A stretch of DNA of 64,000 bases from JALEFZ01 sp039817415 (GTDB lineage: Bacteria; Bacteroidota; Bacteroidia; J057), in assembly GCA_039817415.1 (NCBI GenBank), contig JBCBVV010000012.1, forward strand, positions 62,001-126,000, in the 5' to 3' direction. The notes beneath the pieces are model-generated. The model was not told the DNA's origin, ran no database searches, and was given only the letters and a program-made list of their open reading frames with translations. Below are positions 1 through 8,180 of this stretch, piece after piece (the first letter of the stretch is position 1; each line of letters starts with the position of its first letter). A program made the position numbers and the translations under genes.

Positions 1-813
1 GGATGTCAGAAAGTGGTACTTCTGCATTTGCCTCACGACAATATTTCTTCGTTCTCTGGCTCTGTCAGGGTTTTTGACGGGGTTGTAGGTGGTGGGTGCT
101 TTTAGCATACCTACGAGAATACATGCTTCATTAAGTTCTAGTTCACTCATCCCATGTCCAAAATAATGCTGACTGGCTGTTTCAAAGCCAAAGGCATGAT
201 CGCTGAGGTATACTGTATTGATGTAGTGCTCAAGGATTTCTTCCTTTGAAAAAATGGCCTCCAGCCTTCGGGCAATTTCCATTTCCCGAAACTTATTAAA
301 CATCAGACTTCCAAAGGGATAGGTTTCACGAGGGTACCATTGCTTGGCCAATTGCTGGGTTAGCGTACTTCCCCCTCCTGCTGAGGGATCTCTCCCAAGC
401 ATTCCTTTAAAAACTACGCGAAAGAGTGATTGGTGGTCAACGCCATTGTGTTCATAAAACCTGATGTCCTCTGTAGCTAAAAGGGCATCCTTCAGAATGC
501 GCGGGATCTGGGCGCTGGACAACATCGTTCTATCCTTGAAAAAGTACCTGCCTAGTAATTCTCCATCAATGGTGTAAACTTCGGAGGCCTTGCTGTAGGA
601 ATGGCTGGAAAGTTCTTGACGGTTGGGTAAAGGGCCCCAGTACTCGAGTCTTACAGACCAGTCTAATAGGCTAACAAGCAAGCCCATTAGAAGTAAAAAG
701 GACAACAACCCACTGAACCATGGGTACTTTCGAACAAAGCCGAATACACGATGCCTGATTCTGGCAAACCATGATGCCCTATTTGTAGATGGTAAATGCC
801 TTTCCTCCGCCAC
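1..813 (-). CDS. GT51 peptidoglycan glycosyltransferase (PBP1A-like), 3' end beyond window
   Basis: This is the N-terminal 271 residues of a penicillin-binding-protein-type glycosyltransferase that polymerises lipid II into glycan strands on the outer face of the inner membrane. The frame stays open to the left edge, so the C-terminal part, including any transpeptidase domain, is not visible. A single membrane segment lies at about residues 31-51. The catalytic block ATEDIRFYEH follows at 113-122, with Glu115 as the expected catalytic acid, and then GGGSTLTQQLAKQ near 148 and the KFREMEIARRLE and NEACILVGMLKAPTTYNP blocks typical of family GT51. No ATG precedes the membrane segment, so a GTG at 811-813 just after an in-frame stop was chosen. 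The start is therefore less certain than the family. The gene is divergent from the SDR gene at 995. Confidence 0.88.
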   Translation of the reverse strand, partial: MAEERHLPSTNRASWFARIRHRVFGFVRKYPWFSGLLSFLLLMGLLVSLLDWSVRLEYWGPLPNRQELSSHSYSKASEVYTIDGELLGRYFFKDRTMLSSAQIPRILKDALLATEDIRFYEHNGVDHQSLFRVVFKGMLGRDPSAGGGSTLTQQLAKQWYPRETYPFGSLMFNKFREMEIARRLEAIFSKEEILEHYINTVYLSDHAFGFETASQHYFGHGMSELELNEACILVGMLKAPTTYNPVKNPDRARERRNIVVRQMQKYHFLTS

Positions 814-994
814 GTTGTACTGTTATTGGTTCGTTCTAAACAAAAATATGAAAAAAACTGATGTTGAGGCAGATTATGGGGCTTGAGAATGTGGAAAACT
901 GCTGTAATGATTCTTTCGTTCATTCCTCTTTCTCGACAAGTTGGCCCGCAATTATTTCCTATGTTTGCCCTTCAAACTAAATGAGAAATAACCT

Positions 995-1708
995 ATGTCA
1001 ATTCAGGGAAAAGTAGTTTTGATTACAGGAGCAAGTAGCGGAATTGGAGCAGCTACTGCCAAAAACCTTGCCGAGCAGGGAGCAAATATAGTCTTGCTGG
1101 CACGTAGAGAAGACAGACTAGCGGAGTTGGTAACAGAATTAGGAGAACAAGCCATGCACGTCAAAGTAGATGTAACTCAATATGAGGAAGTCAAGTCGGC
1201 CGTAGACAAGGCGGTCGAGAAATTTGGGAAACTCGATGTGATCGTCAACAATGCTGGAGTAGGTATGCTGGGGCCTATGGCTGAGGCTGATGTTTCTGAA
1301 TGGCAAACCATGGTTGATGTGAATATCAATGGCGTGTTACATACCATCCATGCTGCCCTTCCTCACCTACTTGAGGTAAAAGGCCATATCATCAACATTG
1401 ATTCGGTAGCTGGACACAATTACTTTCCAAGAGCGGTGGTCTATTGTGCTACTAAGCATGCCGTCAAGGCACTCAGCTACGGGATAAGGGTTGAATTTCG
1501 TGATAAGGTCAAAGTAACCAACATCTCTCCCGGAGCGGTTGCCACAGAATTTATCGACCAATTTACGCATGAGGAAACCAAGGAAAACATGCAAAAAGCC
1601 TTTGAATCTGGCCTAAGAGCAGAAGACATCGCTGAGGCCATTTCTGATGTACTGAACAAGCCTGAGCATGTAGCGATCAATGAAGTGATCATTAGGCCGA
1701 ATATATAA
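995..1708 (+). CDS. SDR family NAD(P)-dependent oxidoreductase
   Basis: This is a 237-residue classical short-chain dehydrogenase/reductase, a cytoplasmic Rossmann-fold enzyme that oxidises or reduces a hydroxyl/carbonyl with NAD(P). The dinucleotide motif TGASSGIG is at 11-18 and NNAG at 85-88. The catalytic set is Ser137, Tyr150 and Lys154 (YCATK). PGAVATEF after the active site is usual for the class. Overall pattern and length resemble the YdfG/serine 3-dehydrogenase branch, but the substrate cannot be fixed. An Arg pair at 37-38 after the second strand would favour NADP(H), which is an inference. It stands alone and converges on the DUF4249 gene, with a hairpin between them. Confidence 0.93.
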   Translation: MSIQGKVVLITGASSGIGAATAKNLAEQGANIVLLARREDRLAELVTELGEQAMHVKVDVTQYEEVKSAVDKAVEKFGKLDVIVNNAGVGMLGPMAEADVSEWQTMVDVNINGVLHTIHAALPHLLEVKGHIINIDSVAGHNYFPRAVVYCATKHAVKALSYGIRVEFRDKVKVTNISPGAVATEFIDQFTHEETKENMQKAFESGLRAEDIAEAISDVLNKPEHVAINEVIIRPNI

Positions 1709-1727
1709 TTGACCATATGACAAAGGG

Positions 1728-1755
1728 CCCCCGAATAAACTCGGGGACCCCCACA
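1728..1755. terminator. GC-rich hairpin between convergent genes
   Basis: A stem of CCCCGA pairing with TCGGGG, extended by GGG/CCC outside, sits between the convergent SDR and DUF4249 stops. There is only a weak T-run on either side, so it may act on both strands but is not a textbook intrinsic terminator. Confidence 0.5.
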
Positions 1756-1775
1756 CACAACCATTATTTATAAAA

Positions 1776-2573
1776 CTATTGAACCACTGCTTCAAACCTT
1801 GTCTGGGCAAGGACGCCAAAGTATCCCAAGGCATCATTTGACCAATTTGATATGGGATTGGCTGGTGTGGCGGAAGTGGTTGCGAATCCAGTTCCCGCTA
1901 TTTCAGCCAAGGTATTGTAATATTCGTACGCTTCCCTTTCTATCGCATAGGTATTGACGATCACTTCATCTCCTTCCTGAAGTAAGAGGGGAATAAAGGG
2001 GACTTGAACCGAAATACCATCTGTTTGACTCCCTTCATATAGCGTAAGGCTTGATTGTAATTCCCCATTGACCTCAAGCTCGAACAAGAGATAATCCGTT
2101 GTGCCCTCTGGATCCAATAGGTTGGCTACTACCGCAAAGCCTCCGTCTCCCCCAAATAAGGGATTGCTGCCCCTTTCGAAGAAACTGATAGAATCTATAG
2201 AAATGGGTTCCTGCATCTTGGCAACAGCCTCGTAGGATTCTCCCTCTGCCTCAACTGTTAAGGTGTAGGTTTCTCCTGATTCGCCAGCAAAGGGAATGCT
2301 GTAAATCCCATCCTCTGTTTCTGAAAGTGTTGTTTGGTTCCCATCACTATCTGTAATGCTTACCATGGCATCGCTTACCGTAGGATATTCACCAGGACTA
2401 AAGTAAGAGCCCGTTTTTGTGATCTGGACTTGATTGCCATCTGGGCGATCTCTCAAAATTCCTTCGATGACGATGGTTTGTTCGGATTCATTCAGGTCGA
2501 TGTCTATGACCTCTGTACACGATACCAAGGAGGTAGCAATGAGAAGGAGGGGAATGATATGAGAAAATTTCAT
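1776..2573 (-). CDS. DUF4249 family lipoprotein (TonB-receptor partner)
   Basis: This 265-residue protein starts with a lipoprotein signal ending LVSC (Cys at about 19), so it is predicted to be membrane-anchored in the envelope. The body is beta-rich. Its opening, an Asp/Asn-rich IDIDLNE stretch followed by IVIEG and a short VQITKTGSYFSPGEYP segment, is the usual start of DUF4249 proteins, which in Bacteroidota are encoded directly after a TonB-dependent receptor. It lies 28 bp downstream of the receptor stop at 2602 and is very probably cotranscribed with it. Known family members have no proven biochemical role. A surface-exposed accessory or ligand-handling role is inferred from the pairing. 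At 265 residues it is shorter than the second DUF4249 protein in this window (390). Confidence 0.85.
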   Translation of the reverse strand: MKFSHIIPLLLIATSLVSCTEVIDIDLNESEQTIVIEGILRDRPDGNQVQITKTGSYFSPGEYPTVSDAMVSITDSDGNQTTLSETEDGIYSIPFAGESGETYTLTVEAEGESYEAVAKMQEPISIDSISFFERGSNPLFGGDGGFAVVANLLDPEGTTDYLLFELEVNGELQSSLTLYEGSQTDGISVQVPFIPLLLQEGDEVIVNTYAIEREAYEYYNTLAEIAGTGFATTSATPANPISNWSNDALGYFGVLAQTRFEAVVQ

Positions 2574-2601
2574 GATAGTTGATTTAATGGTTGATGATGA
2601 A

Positions 2602-4938
2602 TTAAAATGCGAAGTTGTAGGTGATAGAAGGTACCCATTGGAATAGGTAGGTCATGACTGCTTCTGTATCGCCAGGTACGGTCTCAGACTCTTGGAAGTC
2701 TATCGAGAAGGCATTTTTACGTCCATAAGCGTTGTACAGTGAGACATTTAGGTTGGTATTTGGATTCTTCCCATACCAAGTCGCACTTAAGTCCAGTCTA
2801 TGGTAATCTGGCATTCTATAGCCGTTACGTTCTGTATAGTATGGCACGGTGGCTCCATTGATCTGGTAACTTCCACTAGGGAAAGTAATCGCATCTCCTG
2901 TGTAGTAGACAAATGAAGATGAGAAGGCCCATTGTGGATTGGGTTCATAAATGGCGACCACTGAGATATCATGTGTTCTGTCTTGTCGAGCAGGGAAAGG
3001 ATTACCTTCGTTGATCTCGTCAAACTGACGCATGGTTCTTGACAAAGTATAACTGATCCAGCCTGTAAACTTCCCCGCATTTTTCTTTAGCAATAGCTCG
3101 GTTCCATAGGCCCATCCATCTCCAAAAACAAGCTGGGATTCTACATTGGTATTCAAGAAGATGTCCGCTCCATTTTTGTATTCAACCTGGTTTTGAAGGT
3201 CTTTGTAGTAGACTTCAACCGAAGCTTCCCACTTATTGTCATCAAAGTTGCGGAAGTATCCTAGAGACCATTGATCTGATATTTCTGGCTGAACGATCTC
3301 AGAGGAAGGAATCCATAAATCCGTTGGAGTCGCAGAGGTACTGTTGCTCAACAGGTGAATATTCTGTCTATTTCTGGCATAAGAGGCCTTTACAGATTGG
3401 TTTTCTCCTAGGATATAGGTGGCATTCACACGTGGTTCGAAGCCGCCGTAATTGGTAACTACTTCATTGGAGCCATATACCGTAGAATCCACAACGGAGC
3501 CCTCATTGTTGTATTGATAGAAGGTGCCAGGGCCTAGGACGGTAAAGTTCGAAAAACGAAGGCCGTAATTCAGTTTGAACTTATCTGAAGGCGCCCATTC
3601 GTGAGAAACGTAAGCGGCCAATTCTAATCCATATCTGTTTTCTGCTGTTTGGTTCAATTGTTCTACTTCGGTAGAGACAAATTGGCCCGGATCAAAGGTG
3701 TGATAGATTCCGTCGACTCCAAATTTCAACGTATTCTGGCTATTAGCATAGTAGGAAAAGCTCTCCTTTAATTGGAAATCTTGAATCCCTGAGGATATTT
3801 TTCCCCCAATGTCATTTAGGTTAATGGCATAATCGTAGTCAGAGTAAATAAAGGATGAGTTCAAGAATAACTTATCAGAGAAAAGGTGGTTCCATCGAAG
3901 GGTACTTGTTGTGTTGCCCCAGTCAATCCCAAACTGGTCCTGAAGGTTGAAGACATCGCGTCCAAAATATCCTGACAGGAAGAGTTGGTCCTTTTCGCCT
4001 AGCTTATAATTGGCTTTTGCATTCAGGTCATAGAAGTACAAAGCGGAACTACTCAAGGCCTCGTCATTTGAGAAGTTCAGAAACAAATCTGCATAGGTTC
4101 GGCGACCAGATACCATGAAGGAGCCCTTATCCTCTACAATCGGTCCTTCAAAGGTCAATCTCGAAGAAATCAGACCAATACCTCCTGTTACTTTGTAGTC
4201 TTTGCTGTTTCCATCTCGCATAGAGATGTCTAAGGTCGAAGACAAGCGTCCTCCGTATTCAGCTGGCTGATTTCCTTTGTATAGTTTGGTATTCTTCAAG
4301 GCATCACCATTGAATACTGAGAAGAATCCCAATAAGTGTGAGGCATTATACACTGGAGCTTCATCTAGGAGGATCAGGTTTTGGTCTGCGCCTCCTCCAC
4401 GAACATAAAAACCACTGTTTCCATCACCGGCAGGCTTTACACCAGGTAGCAACTGAATGGTCTTTAATATATCTGTCTCTCCAAATAGAACAGGGATTTT
4501 CTTGATTTCATCTATGCTCATAGAAGTTACCCCCATATCAGTAGAACTGACATTAGAGGAGGAACTTTTGCTGGAAATGACTACTTCCTCTAGGTTTGAT
4601 TCCTCTGGGAAGAGTTCGATGTTGCGGCTGATTTTCTCACTCAATACGACTGTTTGGGTATCGGTGGCAAATCCTATATAGGAGAAGGTAACTTGATATT
4701 CACCCTCGGGTACGGTCAAGGAATAGAATCCATAATCATTGGTGTAGGCTCCCTTCTTGATCTGTGGAAGGAAGATGGTCGCTCCGATCAGTGCCTCTCC
4801 ATTCGATCCATCCCGAACGTAGCCGCTCAGGGTCTGGCGATTTTGGGCTTGAAGGCTCTGCGGAATCAAGGAAGCTAAGAGAAGAAAGGAAGTCAAAAAT
4901 GTCCAATGAAGCGTGTTTGTCGTTGTTTTGTTTTTCAT
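2602..4938 (-). CDS. TonB-dependent receptor with carboxypeptidase-like N-terminal domain
   Basis: This is a 778-residue outer-membrane receptor for energised import of an unknown ligand. A signal peptide covers about 1-32 (ending LQAQ). It is followed by a carboxypeptidase-regulatory-like beta domain at about 33-120 (TLSGYVRDGSNGEALIGATI, then GFYSLTVPEGEY), a plug domain at about 150-250 (ETDILKTIQLLPGVK, FYVRGGGADQNLILLDEAP), and a long beta-barrel ending in an aromatic residue (TYNFAF). It forms a receptor-DUF4249 operon with the downstream gene. Upstream lies a membrane AraC regulator whose stop is 131 bp away, and the gap holds two copies of a palindrome, so regulation by that protein is likely. 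Its closest sibling in the window is the receptor at 27631-30372. Confidence 0.93.
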   Translation of the reverse strand: MKNKTTTNTLHWTFLTSFLLLASLIPQSLQAQNRQTLSGYVRDGSNGEALIGATIFLPQIKKGAYTNDYGFYSLTVPEGEYQVTFSYIGFATDTQTVVLSEKISRNIELFPEESNLEEVVISSKSSSSNVSSTDMGVTSMSIDEIKKIPVLFGETDILKTIQLLPGVKPAGDGNSGFYVRGGGADQNLILLDEAPVYNASHLLGFFSVFNGDALKNTKLYKGNQPAEYGGRLSSTLDISMRDGNSKDYKVTGGIGLISSRLTFEGPIVEDKGSFMVSGRRTYADLFLNFSNDEALSSSALYFYDLNAKANYKLGEKDQLFLSGYFGRDVFNLQDQFGIDWGNTTSTLRWNHLFSDKLFLNSSFIYSDYDYAINLNDIGGKISSGIQDFQLKESFSYYANSQNTLKFGVDGIYHTFDPGQFVSTEVEQLNQTAENRYGLELAAYVSHEWAPSDKFKLNYGLRFSNFTVLGPGTFYQYNNEGSVVDSTVYGSNEVVTNYGGFEPRVNATYILGENQSVKASYARNRQNIHLLSNSTSATPTDLWIPSSEIVQPEISDQWSLGYFRNFDDNKWEASVEVYYKDLQNQVEYKNGADIFLNTNVESQLVFGDGWAYGTELLLKKNAGKFTGWISYTLSRTMRQFDEINEGNPFPARQDRTHDISVVAIYEPNPQWAFSSSFVYYTGDAITFPSGSYQINGATVPYYTERNGYRMPDYHRLDLSATWYGKNPNTNLNVSLYNAYGRKNAFSIDFQESETVPGDTEAVMTYLFQWVPSITYNFAF

Positions 4939-5016
4939 CTGTCTGATGGTTCATGAAAAGGAATAAATATGGTAGATGATTTCCTTAACGGGCATCAGAA
5001 GGCCCTGAAGGCCATA

Positions 5017-5053
5017 TTCCTGAATCAGGACGTACCGATTCTTGAATCAGGAC
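5017..5053. promoter_or_regulatory. Duplicated palindromic operator upstream of receptor operon
   Basis: Two copies of TTCYTGAATCAGGAC lie at 5017-5031 and 5039-5053, exactly 22 bp apart (two helical turns). Each contains the near-perfect palindrome TCCTGAATCAGGA. They sit 79-115 bp upstream of the receptor start, in the gap between the AraC-type regulator gene and the receptor. Spacing and symmetry suit paired binding by a dimeric regulator, with the adjacent AraC protein the obvious candidate. Binding is inferred, not shown. Confidence 0.6.
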
Positions 5054-5069
5054 AGATGAATATTCGGAT

Positions 5070-6227
5070 TTAGGCAGTTGCCATGGAGGCTTTGTAGGCA
5101 GTAGGTGTGGTCTGGGTGAATTTTTTGAAGGCATTGTAAAAGGCGGACTTAGACTTAAAACCTACCTCCTGGGCAATGGCAAGAATGGTATAATGCTGAT
5201 AAGCTGGGTGGGGGAGGAGTTCTTTTGCCCTTTCTATTCGATAGAAATTGATAAAGTCCATGAAATTTTTCCCTTCCATCTCATTGATGATTTGGGAAAG
5301 ATACTTGGTATTGATGTTGAGTTTTTGGGAAAGGTCAGTGAGGGTGAGTTCCTGATCAAGGTAGGGACGTTCTTTCTCTATGCATACCAATAACTGACGA
5401 TGATAACGGCTCTTATCGTCTTCTAGCAGAGAGGATGATTGATACTTTTGAGGAATGAGGTCTTCGATCTGATCAACCTTTAATTTTTCCGGTAGGCCTT
5501 GGAGAAAGGTTGGATTGACCAAGGCAATGATGCCCAAGGCAATGAGCATAAAGCTAGCACCTACAGCAGGAATAGGCATTACCATCTCAGAAGGAGGACC
5601 CAATAAAGGACCAAGGAAGAAAACTGACGTAATGGGAAGCGTGAGCACCAGCAACATGCTGATCAGCCAGCGTACATAATTGGGATCCGCATAGGAAGAT
5701 TCTTCTTTTACATATTTGTAATAGTTGTGAACCAGTCTAATCCCCCTGAAAAAGTAGAAAATAATGGTCGAGGCAAGGATTATCGGAATGATGACATAAC
5801 CACCGATTCTTTCCCTGTTTCTAATTCGTTCTGAAAAACTCATCTCGTCCAAAGGAAGGGCAATCGCAATGCCTATGGCAAAAAGCAGGGCTGCAATAGG
5901 TAGGACGAAATGAAATAGGTATTTCCCTTTTAAGCTAAATCCCTTTTCGATATAGGCTTCTAGGTATAAATAATAAATAGGCCCATAAAGAAAAGCAAAG
6001 GGCAAGCCGAATAAGGCTGCATAGTTACTTATCAAGGGGTAATCTGAGAACTGTGGGAAGGTAACAAGGATTCTAAAGGCCGTATTGAGCAGCAGGAGGC
6101 TCAGGAGTTTATTGGCCATGATGTTCCCCTGTTTCCTAAACCAAAGGACGGGTGCCAACACCAGACCCTGGTAAACCCCAATCCAAAGTAAAACGACTAC
6201 GGTCGAAAGGAAAAATGACCATTCCAT
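5070..6227 (-). CDS. AraC-family regulator with N-terminal membrane sensor domain
   Basis: This protein of about 385 residues has a hydrophobic N-terminal half with roughly seven predicted membrane helices (to about residue 235), a short linker, and a C-terminal AraC-type double helix-turn-helix. The latter contains LSQKLNINTKYLSQIINE, NFMDFINFYRIERAKELL and IAQEVGFKSKSAFYNAFKKFT, the last being the conserved second HTH signature. Such membrane-bound AraC proteins are common in Bacteroidota and are thought to sense extracytoplasmic signals. Its position directly upstream of a TonB-receptor/DUF4249 operon, with paired operator-like repeats between, suggests it controls that operon. The ATG at 6227 was chosen because the longer frame starts with a GTG at 6251. 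Confidence 0.88.
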   Translation of the reverse strand: MEWSFFLSTVVVLLWIGVYQGLVLAPVLWFRKQGNIMANKLLSLLLLNTAFRILVTFPQFSDYPLISNYAALFGLPFAFLYGPIYYLYLEAYIEKGFSLKGKYLFHFVLPIAALLFAIGIAIALPLDEMSFSERIRNRERIGGYVIIPIILASTIIFYFFRGIRLVHNYYKYVKEESSYADPNYVRWLISMLLVLTLPITSVFFLGPLLGPPSEMVMPIPAVGASFMLIALGIIALVNPTFLQGLPEKLKVDQIEDLIPQKYQSSSLLEDDKSRYHRQLLVCIEKERPYLDQELTLTDLSQKLNINTKYLSQIINEMEGKNFMDFINFYRIERAKELLPHPAYQHYTILAIAQEVGFKSKSAFYNAFKKFTQTTPTAYKASMATA

Positions 6228-6283
6228 GCCTAAAGGTAAAAAAATGGGCACAGTTGAAAAACCTTATTTCAATGGCAAAATGA

Positions 6284-6772
6284 CTACCCAATCAAGAGTT
6301 GTCCGCTAAGTTCTTCTTTCATACTCAGGATATGCAAGGACTCATCATACTGTACATCTAAGATAAATTTCTGCTCATTGAGGATATATTGATATATAAA
6401 CCAATCAGTTTTAGGTGTGGATATGTCAAGAAGCTGATCTGTATGAACCCATTCTAGTATTCCTTCGGGACAGGGGGGTGGAGGGATTTTGTCAATTTCT
6501 GCGGAATATACATAGCATATCCAGTTGTATTTCACGGGAGAGGTCTCCGTCATGACTCCCCAAAAATCCATATGGGGTAAGTCTATTCCACTTTCCTCCT
6601 TTGTTTCTCGAATGGCAGCCTCTAAGGGGCTTTCATGTGCTTCTAGTTTGCCTCCCAAGGGGGTATATTTTCCTTGGTGGGGCTCTTTTGCTCGTTTCAG
6701 CAATAGAAATTCATCCTTGTGCTTGAGGATGCATAAGGTGGCAGCTTTCTTAAGTCCAAAGGCAACTTTCAT
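6284..6772 (-). CDS. Nudix hydrolase (MutT-like)
   Basis: This is a 162-residue cytoplasmic Nudix enzyme. The full box GX5EX7REUXEEXGU is present at residues 41-63 (Gly41, Glu47, Arg55-Glu56, Glu59-Glu60, Gly62). LLLKRAKEPHQGKYTPLGGK just before it is typical of the 8-oxo-dGTP diphosphatase/MutT branch, so hydrolysis of oxidised purine nucleotides is the most likely role, though Nudix substrates are hard to predict. It is followed on the same strand by the AraC gene and preceded, 8 bp away, by the DinB-family gene, so it is probably cotranscribed with the latter. Confidence 0.88.
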   Translation of the reverse strand: MKVAFGLKKAATLCILKHKDEFLLLKRAKEPHQGKYTPLGGKLEAHESPLEAAIRETKEESGIDLPHMDFWGVMTETSPVKYNWICYVYSAEIDKIPPPPCPEGILEWVHTDQLLDISTPKTDWFIYQYILNEQKFILDVQYDESLHILSMKEELSGQLLIG

Positions 6773-6780
6773 GTGGGAAT

Positions 6781-7344
6781 TTACACCAATTCAGATTCAA
6801 TTGCCTTCCATTCATTTTCTGCTTGGACAAGGTGTCTTTCTATGTGGTGGAAATTAAATCTAATGATATCTCCTAAGCGCATTTTGATGAAAGGGGAAAG
6901 GGCTGTGGCAACGCTAATTTTGGATAAGTTGTATTCTTTACTTTTTTCCAATAGATCTAGCCATCTTTTCATCTGAACAAGAGCTAGGTCCGTGCATTCT
7001 TTTCCAAACCTGATTTCATTAGGGGTCATGGCCTTAAAGGTTTTCATCTTATTTAGCTTGGCCTTTGGTCGGATGGCCTCTACAAAATAGTTTCCAAGCC
7101 ATCCCGGCTTAAATATTGGATGACTTCCTTTTGGTGACTTACTTAGGACATTTTCAGTTTCTGGAAGATAGAATTCACCACATAGATTCAGGTGTTTTAT
7201 GCATTCCATAGGCGACCATCGATCGGAAGCGGACTTCATGTTCAGAATAATACTGTCCTCCCTGGAAATCCGTTCTATTCTGCCTAATAGATTCTTTCCC
7301 AGTAGCTCATATTGTCGGTAAAATTCTGCCGTATCTATTGTCAT
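6781..7344 (-). CDS. DinB-family putative metal-dependent hydrolase
   Basis: This protein of about 187 residues has the DinB four-helix-bundle pattern. WSPMECIKHLNLCGEFY carries the first conserved His. NFHHIERHLVQ near the C-terminus carries the metal-binding HxxxH-type pair. DinB/YfiT-like proteins bind a divalent metal; several act as thiol transferases or hydrolases, but most, including this one, have no assigned substrate. An ATG at 7344 with GGAG just upstream was preferred to the in-frame TTG at 7365. The gene ends 8 bp before the Nudix gene, which suggests a two-gene unit. Confidence 0.8.
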   Translation of the reverse strand: MTIDTAEFYRQYELLGKNLLGRIERISREDSIILNMKSASDRWSPMECIKHLNLCGEFYLPETENVLSKSPKGSHPIFKPGWLGNYFVEAIRPKAKLNKMKTFKAMTPNEIRFGKECTDLALVQMKRWLDLLEKSKEYNLSKISVATALSPFIKMRLGDIIRFNFHHIERHLVQAENEWKAIESELV

Positions 7345-7441
7345 ATGCTCCAGTATTTCTCTCAAAGTATTTCATGATTCAAAATAAATTGATGACAATT
7401 TGAAGCCAGAGGGATGATAAATATTAGAGGAGCCATTTTAG

Positions 7442-7480
7442 CAAAAAAAGCATGAGCCATTCTTTCGGAATGACTCATGC
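7442..7480 (-). terminator. Rho-independent terminator of the hsp20 gene
   Basis: On the minus strand, a stem of GCATGAGTCATTC pairing with GAATGGCTCATGC (one wobble) closes a GAAA loop and is followed by TTTTTTT. It lies 66 bp downstream of the hsp20 stop. Confidence 0.88.
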
Positions 7481-7545
7481 ATACTACCAACCATGAAACG
7501 ACGCAACTATGTTTCTTTAAGCGTTAGAGTCGTTGCGTGTTTTGC

Positions 7546-7938
7546 TTAGGCTACTTCGATGGAAATAACCTCAGGCTTTGTTTCTTCCTTTTTGGGAAGA
7601 TTAACTTTCAGTACTCCTTGCTCATACTCAGCCTTGATGGCGGAGGTATCTACATTGTCAGGAAGAATAAAACTTCTATTGAAGCTTCTGTATCCAAACT
7701 CTTTTCTTGTGAATCCATTTTCTGATGTTTCATTGTCATGATTGGATTCAAAGGAAATGGTCAGACGATCTTCCTTAACTTCTACCTTAAGGTCTTCCTT
7801 GGTCAAGCCTGGAACAGCAAGATTCAAGTGGAACCCATCTTCGTTCTCTGCAATGTTTACGGCAGGGAAAGAATTACGAACTACAGGGGCGAAGCTTCTA
7901 CGGCTACGGTTGAATGGATAGTTTACTGCAAATGTCAT
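7546..7938 (-). CDS. Small heat-shock protein (Hsp20/alpha-crystallin)
   Basis: This is a 130-residue ATP-independent chaperone that holds unfolding proteins in the cytoplasm. The alpha-crystallin domain runs from about 30 to 120. It contains FHLNLAVPGLTKEDLKVEV, the strand and loop RKEFGYRSFNRSFILPDNVD, and the closing YEQGVLKVNLPKKEE, where GVLKVNLPK is the family signature. A C-terminal V-I-S-I-E-V tail resembles the oligomerisation I-x-I/V motif. The ATG at 7938 is preferred to the one at 7974 because a sigma54-like promoter at 7984-7999 would start transcription near 7974, leaving no leader for the longer form. It is a single-gene unit with its own terminator. Confidence 0.92.
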   Translation of the reverse strand: MTFAVNYPFNRSRRSFAPVVRNSFPAVNIAENEDGFHLNLAVPGLTKEDLKVEVKEDRLTISFESNHDNETSENGFTRKEFGYRSFNRSFILPDNVDTSAIKAEYEQGVLKVNLPKKEETKPEVISIEVA

Positions 7939-7983
7939 ATCTCTTAATGTTTGTTGTTTCACGTTCAAATACATCTTCCCTTA

Positions 7984-8066
7984 TTCAATGTATGTGCCAT
8001 TGGATTTTTGGTGCCAAAATGGCATAATTTTTAATTATTGGATGGAAATTTGCTGTCAAAATGGCA
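7984..8066 (-). promoter_or_regulatory. Sigma54-like promoter with two phased palindromes (hsp20)
   Basis: Reading the minus strand, TGGCACATACATTGAA (7999-7984) matches the -24/-12 consensus TGGCAC-N5-TTGCW with GG-N10-GA in place of GG-N10-GC. Upstream lie two 13-bp palindromic boxes: TGCCATTTTGGCA at 8012-8024 and TGCCATTTTGACA at 8054-8066. Their centres are 42 bp apart, four helical turns, as expected for cooperative activator binding. The hsp20 start codon lies about 36 bp after the predicted transcript start. Confidence 0.55.
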
Positions 8067-8118
8067 TTTTAGGTAAAATTATTGGCAGATAAGCCCCCGA
8101 AAAGAGTCAAAAAGGATG

Positions 8119-8154
8119 AATCCCCCTTTGACGACTAGGCCAAAGGGGGATTCA
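8119..8154 (-). terminator. Hairpin terminator downstream of hemL
   Basis: A perfect 13-bp stem, GAATCCCCCTTTG with CAAAGGGGGATTC, encloses a 10-nt loop. On the minus strand it is followed by ATCCTTTTT. It begins 27 bp after the hemL stop. Confidence 0.85.
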
Positions 8155-8180
8155 AATCATGAAGCTTTTCGTGAAAGAAA

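Noticed and set aside
623..886. Open frame on the + strand over the start of the GT51 gene
   Set aside because: It is antisense to a well-supported glycosyltransferase frame and encodes no recognisable protein.
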